From: Microvirga alba
Lineage (GTDB): Bacteria; Pseudomonadota; Alphaproteobacteria; Rhizobiales; Beijerinckiaceae
Length of the DNA stretch: 64,000 bases
Direction of reading: 5' to 3'
Assembly: GCF_015694465.1 (NCBI RefSeq)
Contig: NZ_JADQDO010000003.1
Coordinates: forward strand, 278,147-342,146
Below are positions 30,029-37,716 of this stretch, in pieces. A model generated the notes under the pieces. It did not search any database. It was given only the letters and a program-made list of their open reading frames with translations, and was not told the DNA's origin. Position 1 is the stretch's first letter; each line of letters starts with the position of its first letter. A program made the translations under genes and the position numbers.

Positions 30029-30061
30029 AAAAATGGCGGCGGACTCGAAGTCCGCCGCCAT
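30029..30061 (-). terminator. Attenuator-like stem-loop between binding protein and permease genes
   Basis: A perfect 13-bp stem (ATGGCGGCGGACT / AGTCCGCCGCCAT) with a 3-nt loop, followed on the minus strand by TTTTT. It lies 11 bp after the binding-protein stop and 18 bp before the permease start. It would stop or slow most transcripts, or protect the 3' end of the binding-protein message, giving more binding protein than permease. Confidence 0.75.
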
Positions 30062-30072
30062 CCATCCAAGGC

Positions 30073-31320
30073 TTACTTCTGGAACGGCTTGTAGTAGGTC
30101 GCGATGCCCTTGTTGATTTCGGCAGCGGCCTGCTCGGGGGTCTGCTGACCGGCGAGCAACTTCTGCACGTTCGACTGGAGCAGCACCGATCCGCTCGGCT
30201 CCTGATAGCGGAAGCGCACCAGCATCAGGTAGGACATGGAATTGTCCGCGAGTTTCGCGACGTCCTGGGTGATCGCGTCTTCGATCTTGATGCCCTTGAT
30301 CGGCGACAGATTCTTCAGCGTGTTGGTGAAGGCCGTGCCGTAGTCCGGCGTCGCGAGGAAACGGACGAATTTCAGCGCCGCATCCTTCTTGTCGGTCTTG
30401 GCGTTCACCGCATAACCGCCGTCGTAGTAGCGCGCGATGAGACGCTCATCACCCGCCTTCGCGACGGGGGACGCGAACACGCCGAGGTCGAGGCTCGGGT
30501 TCTGACCCTTGAAGTTCGCCACCTCGAAGGAGCCGCCCGCGAACATCGCGGCGCGACCGGCCACGAAGAGCTGCTGCGACGAGGCGTAATCGACGCCCGT
30601 GAAGTTCGGCGCGAAATTGGTGCTGATGTCCTTCAGTTTGGCGAGCGCGTTGACGAAACGCGGATCGGTGAAGTTCGCCTTGCCCGAAACGATGTCATCC
30701 TCGAACTGCTTGCCGAGCTGGGAGCTGAGCAGAGCAGCGACGATGGTCTCGTTCTGCCAGGCGGTTGCCGTGCCGTTGGCGAAGGGCGTGATGTTCTTGG
30801 CCTTCAGAGCCTGGGTCAGGGCAACAAGTTCATCCCAGGTCTGCGGCGGGTTCACGCCCGCATCCTTGAAGATCTTCTTGTTGTAGACGACCAGCATGGT
30901 CTGGGTCGCGAAGGGCACCGCATAGACCTTGCCGTCCGCGCGCAGCGTTTCAGCAGCCAAAGCGGAATCGGGGAAGTTCGCCAGCTCCGGCACGGCCTGC
31001 TTGTCGAGCGCCAGCAGGTAGCCCGGCGTCGCGATGCTCTCGAGGTTGCCGTAGGCGCGAACCTGGATCACGTCCGGGCCGCGACCGGCGGCGAGCGCCG
31101 TGGACAGAATGGTCTGGTAGTTTTCGGGCGCGTAGGTCTCGAACTTCACCGAGATTTCGGGCTCTTTCGCCTCGAACTTCTTGATGACGTCCTGGTAGAA
31201 AGCCTTGTCTTCCTGGCGCCAGCTCCAGAAGGTCAGCTCGGTCTTGGCCATGGCGGCCCCAGCTGAAAGAATGTAACCGCCCACGGCGGCGCCCATCAGA
31301 ATGCGTCTCGTCAGTTTCAT
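30073..31320 (-). CDS. Sugar ABC transporter substrate-binding protein
   Basis: 415 residues, family 1 extracellular SBP (UgpB/MalE-like). The start MKLTRRILMGAAVGGYILSAGAAMAK is a signal peptide with GAGGGAA 7-12 nt upstream, better than the ATGs 24 and 36 nt before it. Mature N-terminus TELTFWSWRQEDKAFYQDVIKKFEAKEPEISVKFETYAPENYQTILSTALAAGRGPDVIQV is typical of CUT1 sugar binders. Sugar unknown; the NanE neighbour hints at amino sugars. Confidence 0.92.
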   Translation of the reverse strand: MKLTRRILMGAAVGGYILSAGAAMAKTELTFWSWRQEDKAFYQDVIKKFEAKEPEISVKFETYAPENYQTILSTALAAGRGPDVIQVRAYGNLESIATPGYLLALDKQAVPELANFPDSALAAETLRADGKVYAVPFATQTMLVVYNKKIFKDAGVNPPQTWDELVALTQALKAKNITPFANGTATAWQNETIVAALLSSQLGKQFEDDIVSGKANFTDPRFVNALAKLKDISTNFAPNFTGVDYASSQQLFVAGRAAMFAGGSFEVANFKGQNPSLDLGVFASPVAKAGDERLIARYYDGGYAVNAKTDKKDAALKFVRFLATPDYGTAFTNTLKNLSPIKGIKIEDAITQDVAKLADNSMSYLMLVRFRYQEPSGSVLLQSNVQKLLAGQQTPEQAAAEINKGIATYYKPFQK

Positions 31321-31395
31321 GTTGAGTTCCCTCATCGTTGAAGTCCTTCCTCCCACCGAAGGGCACCCCAGCCGGATGCGCCCCTCGGAATCCTT

Positions 31396-32277
31396 TCAGC
31401 CGTATGGCTCGGCCGCGATCACGAGAACCGTCGCGTCGTCGTGAGTTTTAACACGAGGATAGGCGTCCGCCATCGGGTCGCCCAGCTCCAGGTCCCGCAA
31501 CTCCTGCATCAATCGATCCCCCCTGCCCTGCGCCAGGGCAGCATGAAGGGAGGCGTCGGAATAGGCCCCAAACACGTCGACGAGCCGCATGAATCCGTCG
31601 GTCGCCAGCACGATGGGCTGGTCCGGCGACAGGGATGCCTCGAACCGCAATTCCCGTCCGGCCCAGGACCGGCGGGGGTTCACGACCCAGTATCCGTCTG
31701 GCTGATTGAGTTTGGTGCGGTTTTCCAGAATCTGGCGTCGAACCGCCTCCGGAACCCGGCCGGGCTCGCGCTCTCCGGTCCCGAGAGCCGCCAGGGTCCG
31801 TTTCTCGAAGGGCTTCGCCCGCTCATCCGTCCACCGGACGACGCCCTGATCGGTCGGAACGAGCGCCACCACATCGCCGAGGAAAGCACCCTCGACGACG
31901 AGGCCGCCACTCTCCGCACCGGGACGGATGCCGACGAAGCCGAGGCAGGCGGAGGGAGCATGATCGTCGTTCGCAGGGCTTGCGTGAGCCGCCGCCTGGG
32001 CGAAGACGCGGCTGATCTCCGTTTCCAGATCCCCGAAAACGGCCTCAGCGGCCCTATCCGACGCCGCGAGTCCTTGGATCCTCTCGCCGATCTCTCCGGC
32101 GAGCCAGGCCGCATCGCTCGCCCCGGGAGTCACACGCTCGGCCGACATTCCCGTCGCGCCATCGACGATCCATGCGCGGCGGCCAAGCAACCCCACCCCG
32201 TCCTCGTTCACGCGAGAGCCGGGCAAGGATTGCCGATACAAGGATCGGAAGCGCGGATATGGGCCAGTTTCGTTCAC
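31396..32277 (-). CDS. PP2C-like Ser/Thr phosphatase family protein
   Basis: 293 residues. The metal-binding motifs of the PPM family are present: RVNEDGVG (motif 1), AWIVDGATG (motif 2), IVLATDGFMRLVD (motif 8) and THDDATVLVIA (C-terminal Asp). The start is GTG 32277; the frame upstream is closed by TGA at 32290. It is the first gene of the sugar ABC/NanE operon on the minus strand, 75 bp before the binding-protein gene. No partner kinase is visible. It may act on a protein or, less conventionally, on a sugar phosphate. Confidence 0.82.
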   Translation of the reverse strand: MNETGPYPRFRSLYRQSLPGSRVNEDGVGLLGRRAWIVDGATGMSAERVTPGASDAAWLAGEIGERIQGLAASDRAAEAVFGDLETEISRVFAQAAAHASPANDDHAPSACLGFVGIRPGAESGGLVVEGAFLGDVVALVPTDQGVVRWTDERAKPFEKRTLAALGTGEREPGRVPEAVRRQILENRTKLNQPDGYWVVNPRRSWAGRELRFEASLSPDQPIVLATDGFMRLVDVFGAYSDASLHAALAQGRGDRLMQELRDLELGDPMADAYPRVKTHDDATVLVIAAEPYG

Positions 32278-32284
32278 ACCTAAC

Positions 32285-32808
<524 letters not shown>

Positions 32809-32818
32809 GAGTCTCCGC

Positions 32819-33889
32819 TCAGCGCAAAACAGAGGACTGAAAGGTGAGACCTTGCAGGAGCGCATGAGCCTTGCTGAGGCCTGCGCCCGCTGCCACGACC
32901 ATTTGCGGCAGAACCAGCCATTCAAGCGTCCAGGCCGCGCCCGAGCGTTCGTTCTCGTGCACGAGCGCCTGATGGAGCGTGCCGAGCAGCCCCGCATTGA
33001 ACCGTCCCAGCGTCACCAGCACTTCCGCCGGGACGGGATTGGATTTGTGCGGCATGGCTGACGAGCCGCCGACCGTCGCGAGACGGACCTCGCCCACCTC
33101 GTTCTGCGCCATCAGGGCAATATCCTGCCCGATCTTGCCGAGCGTGCCGGTGAGAAGCGAGAGCCAGGAGGCGAACTCGCCGATCCGGTCGCGCTGCGAA
33201 TGCCAGGAGGGCGCGAACCCGAGATCGAGACGCTCCGCCAGGGCATCGGCCACCGCATCGCCATGGTCCTTCAACTCGCCGCGCGTGCCGATGGGACCGC
33301 CGAGCTGGATGACGAGCAGGCGCGGCGCGAGCTCGCGCAAGACTTCCTCGTGCCGCTCCAAAGGCTGGAGCCAGGTATCGATCTTGTGCGCGGCGGTGAA
33401 GGGCAGCGCCTGTTGCATCCGCGTATGGGCCATGAGCCGGGCGGAGCCGTCGCGCTCTTTCAAATCGAGGAGAACACGGGTGAGCTCCTCGATCCGCTGG
33501 AAAAGCAGCGCCGTCGCATCTTTCAGGCGCAGGATCAGACCGGTATCGGTGATGTCCTGGCTCGACGCGCCCAGATGCACTGACCTCGCGTGTGGCTCGC
33601 CCACGGCGGCGCGCAACTGCTTCACGAACTCCGGAACGATCACGCCATCATGGGCCAACCCCTTGGCGAGCCCGTTCCAATCCGGCTGGAAGGCACGGCA
33701 GGCCTCGGAGATCCGATAGGCCGCCTCATCCTCGATCAGCCCGATTTCCGCCTCGGCCTCGGCGAGCGCCACCTCCGTTCGCAGCATGGCGGCAAGTTCG
33801 GCCTCGTTGGAGAACAACGCGGCCATCTCCTCGTCGCCGACGAGGGCCTGGAGCAGCGGGAACGGAAGCGTTGGCGAGGTCATCGGCAA
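32819..33889 (-). CDS. pcaB: 3-carboxy-cis,cis-muconate cycloisomerase
   Basis: 356 residues, the short form usual in Rhizobiales. It belongs to the fumarase/aspartase superfamily and cyclises 3-carboxymuconate in the protocatechuate branch of the beta-ketoadipate pathway. Motifs: SVHLGASSQDITDTGLILRL, AHTRMQQALPFTAAHKIDTW, LVIQLGGPIGTRGELKDHG and signature GGSSAMPHKSNP. The reading frame is intact, but its pathway neighbours are remnants, so it may be a relic on its way out or be served by pca genes elsewhere. Confidence 0.93.
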   Translation of the reverse strand: MPMTSPTLPFPLLQALVGDEEMAALFSNEAELAAMLRTEVALAEAEAEIGLIEDEAAYRISEACRAFQPDWNGLAKGLAHDGVIVPEFVKQLRAAVGEPHARSVHLGASSQDITDTGLILRLKDATALLFQRIEELTRVLLDLKERDGSARLMAHTRMQQALPFTAAHKIDTWLQPLERHEEVLRELAPRLLVIQLGGPIGTRGELKDHGDAVADALAERLDLGFAPSWHSQRDRIGEFASWLSLLTGTLGKIGQDIALMAQNEVGEVRLATVGGSSAMPHKSNPVPAEVLVTLGRFNAGLLGTLHQALVHENERSGAAWTLEWLVLPQMVVAAGAGLSKAHALLQGLTFQSSVLR

Positions 33890-33892
33890 AAC

Positions 33893-34104
33893 TTAAACGC
33901 GTTCAAGAGCAATGGAAATGCCCTGCCCGACGCCGATGCACATGGTGGCGAGCGCCCGCTTCTTGGCCGTGCCGCTCTCGTAGATCAGCGTGATGTCAGG
34001 CGCGTGGGTCAGCCGCGCGACGTTGCAGGCGGCCGACGGCGCGCCGATGCCGACGAAGCACACATCGTCGTTGGAGAGAGCGCGCGCGCAGCAATGGTCA
34101 TCAT
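33893..34104 (-). pseudogene. Fused remnant: CoA-transferase start joined to thiolase tail (pcaJ-pcaF scar)
   Basis: Reading minus strand, SNDDVCFVGIGAPSAACNVA and RLTHAPDITLIYESGT match the N-terminus of a beta-ketoadipate (CatJ/PcaJ-type) CoA-transferase subunit. The same frame then jumps, near 33970, into KRALATMCIGVGQGISIALERV, the exact C-terminus expected for beta-ketoadipyl-CoA thiolase PcaF, and stops 4 bp before pcaB. The likely ATG-ATG start (34099-34104) is out of frame by one base, within a GC run near 34080-34092. An internal deletion of most of both genes explains it. Confidence 0.85.
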
Positions 34105-34125
34105 CTCGGTGGGGGGGAACCGGAC

Positions 34126-34704
34126 ATGGTCATTTTTCACAATCCCTGCACACGCATTCTCCGCCTCGGCTACGCCTATCTTTGCTCGACGTCCCTCTCG
34201 GGCCGCCTGCAGCCCTTCCTGGAGCGCATTTCAGAGCAGACGGGAGAGTCGAGTTCGGCGGCGCTCCTCGATGGAGACGACATCGTTTACGTCGCGCGCT
34301 CGGCGACGCGCCGCATCATGTCGATCGGCCTTGGCGTCGGAAGCCGCCTGCCCGCCCACTGCACATCCCTCGGCCGAGCCATCCTCGCCTATCAGTCGCC
34401 CGAGGAGATCGAGGCCTATCTGCGCCGCGTCAAACTGGAGCCGCGCACGCCGAAGACCATCATCCGCAAGCCCGAACTGCGGGAGGCCCTCGATGTCGTG
34501 CGCGCAAAGGGCTTTGCTCTCATCAACGAGGAGCTGGAGTTCGGCCTGCGCTCCATCGCCCTGCCGTTGATCCAGAAAGATGGGCGGGTCGTCATCGCAC
34601 TCAACATCAGCGCGCAGGCGGCCCGCGTTCCCATCACGGAGATGGAACAGCGCTTCCTCCCGCTCTTGCAGGGGGCAAGCGACGCACTGCGCTACACTTT
34701 CTGA
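34126..34704 (+). pseudogene. IclR-family regulator lacking its DNA-binding domain (PcaR-like)
   Basis: 192 codons cover the complete IclR effector domain: RILRLGYAYLCSTSLSGRLQPFLERISEQTGESSSAALLDGDDIVYVAR, IMSIGLGVGSRLPAHCTSLGRAILA, FALINEELEFGLRSIALPL. The about 65-residue N-terminal winged helix is absent, replaced by unrelated sequence that leads into the divergent CoA-transferase remnant. It is like PcaR/PobR-type IclR proteins of the beta-ketoadipate pathway. Even if expressed, it could not bind DNA in the normal way. Confidence 0.85.
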
Positions 34705-34912
34705 GCGCAGCGCCCTGGGGCGTTTCGATTGCCGTTTTGCCAGCAAGACCGCAGCGATATTCACCACAGAGCCGCGTGAGCAAACTTTTCGAAAATCGTC
34801 GTTTGGAATGGGGGGGCGACCCGCTTGACTTGCCCTTGGGGAGCACCCAGTCTGCGCCCAGGCCGCTGGGCTCTTGCCGGGTGGAACCCTCCTTTTCACG
34901 TAGTATCGCCCC

Positions 34913-35761
34913 TTGTTCTCGATCACTCCTTCCGGACGACCGTTTCTGAAGATGCATGGCTTGGGCAACGATTTCGTCGTTGTCGATGGCCGCGAAGCGG
35001 CGTTCAGACCTGCGCCTGACGCCATCCGCTTGATCTGCGATCGGCATCTCGGCGTCGGCGGCGACCAGCTTCTCGTCATCGAGCACCCATCCGCCACCGG
35101 CGCGGATGCCCGAATGCGCATCTATAATGTGGACGGCACAGAAGCGCAGACATGCCTGAACGCGACCCGCTGCGTGGCATGGCTGCTGCTGCGGGAAAGC
35201 GGCGCGCAAAGCTTGGTCCTTGAAACCCTCGGCGGCCTGATAGAAGGCTCTCAGCCCACCGGCAATCAGCTTGCGCTCCGTCTCAGCTCTCCGCGCTGGG
35301 ATTGGCAGAGCATCCCGCTCGCCTCCGCGGCCGACACGCTCGCGGTCGGGTTGTCCTCCGGCCCCCTCGAAAAGCCGACGGCGGTGAATGTCGGCAACCC
35401 GCATCTCGTCTGCTTCGTCGAAAGCCGCGATGCGATCGACGTCCCGCGCTGGGCTCCCGCGATCCAGAACGACCCTTTCCTGCCCGAAGGAGCCAATATC
35501 GGCGTCGCCGAGGTGGTCGCCCCGGATCGGCTGCGCCTTGTGGTCTGGGAGCGCCCGGGAATTCTGACGCAGGCTTGCGGCAGCGGCGCTTGCGCCGCCG
35601 TCCTCGCCGCGCGCCGCCGGGGCCTCACGGACGCGCAACGCGTCACGGTGGAGATGCCCGGCGGCATTCTTCAGGTTGAAATCCACGAGGATGAGAGCAT
35701 GACTCTCATCGGACCCGTCGCCATCGCCTTTTCCGGCCGGCTTTCCGCGGATCTTCAGTAG
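34913..35761 (+). CDS. dapF: Diaminopimelate epimerase homolog
   Basis: 282 residues; interconverts LL- and meso-diaminopimelate for lysine and peptidoglycan. Motifs: FLKMHGLGNDFVVVDG, GVGGDQLLVIEHP, MRIYNVDGTEAQTCLNATRC with the first catalytic Cys81, and ERPGILTQACGSGAC with the second Cys222. The usual CGN after the first Cys is CLN here and ERG is ERPG, so it is a slightly diverged copy. The start is uncertain: TTG 34913 gives the usual short tail before FLKMHG; the ATG at 34952 would remove part of the first strand. Common alphaproteobacterial dapF neighbours (miaB/mtaB, ftsY) are absent. Confidence 0.85.
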   Translation: MFSITPSGRPFLKMHGLGNDFVVVDGREAAFRPAPDAIRLICDRHLGVGGDQLLVIEHPSATGADARMRIYNVDGTEAQTCLNATRCVAWLLLRESGAQSLVLETLGGLIEGSQPTGNQLALRLSSPRWDWQSIPLASAADTLAVGLSSGPLEKPTAVNVGNPHLVCFVESRDAIDVPRWAPAIQNDPFLPEGANIGVAEVVAPDRLRLVVWERPGILTQACGSGACAAVLAARRRGLTDAQRVTVEMPGGILQVEIHEDESMTLIGPVAIAFSGRLSADLQ

Positions 35762-35864
35762 AGCGCCGGCAGCATTCGCCCGGTGCTCTCGGCCGTGCCT
35801 GCGTCGCGGAGGCTCCAGCGCTGGGACTCGACAAGGGCTACTCGCCCGTACGACAAGCGACCCC

Positions 35865-36698
35865 ATGAATTATCTTGTCCTCGACCTCGAAACCGCCAAT
35901 CCCGATAGCGCCTCCATCTGCCAGGTGGGCATCGTGCTGGTCGAGAACGGGGAAATCGCAGGCACGCTGTCGCGCCTCATCGACCCGCAGGACCATTTCG
36001 ACTACTGGAACATCAAGGTTCACGGCATCGAGCCGGCGCACGTCGCCGGGTGCCCGACCTTCTCCGAGGTCCTGGGCGAACTGTCTCCCCTGCTCGACAA
36101 GCGCATCATTGTGACGCACGGCTCGTTCGACCGGCTCGCGATTGCCAGGGCATGCCAGAAGCACGACCTTCCCGACGTCGAGGCCTATTGGCTCGACAAC
36201 CAGACCGTGGTTCGGAGGACCTGGCCCCAATTCGCCAAGCGGGGCTATTCCCTCGGCAACCTGGCCCAGCATTTCGGCATCGAATTCCGCCACCACGATG
36301 CCCTCGAGGATGCGATGGCGACGGCGCATATTTTCCGCCGGGCGCTGACCGAGAGCGGCAAGAGCGCGAGCGACTGGGTGTCCTCGGTCGCGGCGCGCTC
36401 CCATCTGCGGACCGCAATCGTCCATCAAGGCACGGGCGGTGGTCCGTTCTCAGGCAAGACGGTCGTGTTCACGGGGCGGTTGAAGGTGACTCGCCAGGAG
36501 GCCACGCGGCTTGCGGCGGAGCGAGGCTTCACCGTGGGGGCGACGATCTCCCCCGAAACCACCATCCTCTGCGTCGGTGCTGAGAGAACCGCCTCCGGGA
36601 GGAGTTCCAAGGTCCGCGAAGCGGAACGGCTCATTTCCGGCGGCCACCCCCTTTCCATCGTGAGCGAGGCCGAGTTCTGGCAACTGATCTCCGCATGA
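35865..36698 (+). CDS. DnaQ-like 3'-5' exonuclease with C-terminal BRCT domain
   Basis: 277 residues. DEDDh exonuclease domain in the first about 165 residues: DLET (Asp7, Glu9), SFDR (Asp89), and HHDALEDA (His144, Asp149). A BRCT domain follows (FSGKTVVFTGRLKVTRQEATRLAAERGFTVGATISPETTILCVG), like the BRCT of NAD-dependent ligases. The domain pair resembles epsilon-subunit-like proteins used in DNA repair. It overlaps the RNase HI gene by ATGA, so both enzymes are co-translated. Confidence 0.93.
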   Translation: MNYLVLDLETANPDSASICQVGIVLVENGEIAGTLSRLIDPQDHFDYWNIKVHGIEPAHVAGCPTFSEVLGELSPLLDKRIIVTHGSFDRLAIARACQKHDLPDVEAYWLDNQTVVRRTWPQFAKRGYSLGNLAQHFGIEFRHHDALEDAMATAHIFRRALTESGKSASDWVSSVAARSHLRTAIVHQGTGGGPFSGKTVVFTGRLKVTRQEATRLAAERGFTVGATISPETTILCVGAERTASGRSSKVREAERLISGGHPLSIVSEAEFWQLISA

Positions 36699-37177
36699 GA
36701 CCGGAGGCCGTCATCTACACCGACGGGGCCTGCATCGGCAGCGGCGGGAACTCTCCGGGCGGCTACGCCGCCGTTATCCTGATCGAGGGCGAGGAGCGGC
36801 TGGTGGTGGGTCGAAACCCCGCCACGACGAATACAGCCATGGAATTGATGGGCGCAATCTGCGCCCTCGAGGCCCTCCCGCCTCTGATTCCCGCCATCAT
36901 CCATACCGACAGCCAATATGTGATCCTGGGCGCGACCGAGCGCCTGCCCTGGTGGCGCTCAAGGGGCTGGCGGATCGTCAAAGGCGGAAAACTCGCCAAC
37001 AAGGATCTGTGGCAGCGGTTGGCCGCCCTCATGCATGAACGCCCCATCACTTGGAGCTGGTTGAAAGGCCACGCGGGTGATATCCGCAACGAACAGGCCC
37101 ACGCTCTGGCCTATACGCAAGCCCGACAAGCGGCCGCAGGAGACCGGCGGCACCATTCCCAGCTTGGCAAATGCTGA
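36695..37177 (+). CDS. rnhA: Ribonuclease HI
   Basis: 160 residues; cleaves RNA in RNA-DNA hybrids. The RNase H core is present: YTDGACIGSGGNSPGGYAAVI (Asp10), AMELMGAICALEAL (Glu50), IHTDSQYVI (Asp72), WSWLKGHAGDIRNEQAHALA. The fourth catalytic carboxylate, Asp in the usual NERxD, is His136 here. The ATG overlaps the exonuclease stop. This could be a second RNase H specialised with the DnaQ-BRCT partner rather than the housekeeping copy. Confidence 0.92.
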   Translation: MRPEAVIYTDGACIGSGGNSPGGYAAVILIEGEERLVVGRNPATTNTAMELMGAICALEALPPLIPAIIHTDSQYVILGATERLPWWRSRGWRIVKGGKLANKDLWQRLAALMHERPITWSWLKGHAGDIRNEQAHALAYTQARQAAAGDRRHHSQLGKC

Positions 37178-37238
37178 CCGGAATGGCAGTCATGCGCATT
37201 CCAGCTTATGATCGATTTGCCCCAATAAAGGAAAAACC

Positions 37239-37559
37239 ATGTTTACACTTGAGATTGCCGGAACGGCTGTGGCCGTTACCAACGCTGACGAGGAGCAGGC
37301 CAAGGAACTCTTCCTCAGTGACGGCTTCAAAGATGATCTTTTGTCGTTTAAGAGTGAGGGTCGCCCGCTCTGGGACGGTTCGGCAGCCTTGACCACCCGA
37401 AATGCATCGGAAGAAGAAATCGATGCCTTCAACGAGGTCATGGACGAAGAGGACGACGAGCTTGGCGACGAAGAGGACGATGGCGACGACGAACTCGATA
37501 TTGACGTCGTTTTCCTGGTGTCGATCGATGAGATCGACGACGAAGCCGCCTCGCACTGA
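37239..37559 (+). CDS. Small acidic protein, unknown function
   Basis: 106 residues, MFTLEIAGTAVAVTNADEEQAKELFLSDGFKDDLLSF, then a strongly acidic central stretch (DEEDDELGDEEDDGDDELDID) and a hydrophobic VVFLVSIDEID end. I recognise no catalytic family. GGAAAAACC precedes the ATG. A terminator-like hairpin follows at 37570-37590, so it is probably a single-gene unit. Confidence 0.75.
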   Translation: MFTLEIAGTAVAVTNADEEQAKELFLSDGFKDDLLSFKSEGRPLWDGSAALTTRNASEEEIDAFNEVMDEEDDELGDEEDDGDDELDIDVVFLVSIDEIDDEAASH

Positions 37560-37569
37560 TCAATCGGCC

Positions 37570-37590
37570 GGAGCCTGACGAGGCTCCTTT
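37570..37590 (+). terminator. Rho-independent terminator-like hairpin
   Basis: GGAGCCT-GACG-AGGCTCC (7-bp stem, 4-nt loop) followed by TTT, 10 bp after the acidic-protein stop codon. Confidence 0.6.
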
Positions 37591-37716
37591 GAGCATGACC
37601 TCGCGAAACGGAACGCCGTTTGCCCGGACCAATCATGTTCTCCCCAAAAAACTAGGGCGGACGCGCTGACACAATCAGAGCGATTCCGCTCTAGAAAACG
37701 GTTCAGCCGGACTTCC

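Noticed and set aside
29386..31266. 626-codon plus-strand open frame opposite the sugar-binding protein and permease
   Set aside because: Shadow of the minus-strand ABC genes; composition dominated by Arg, Glu, Val and His without any fold signature.
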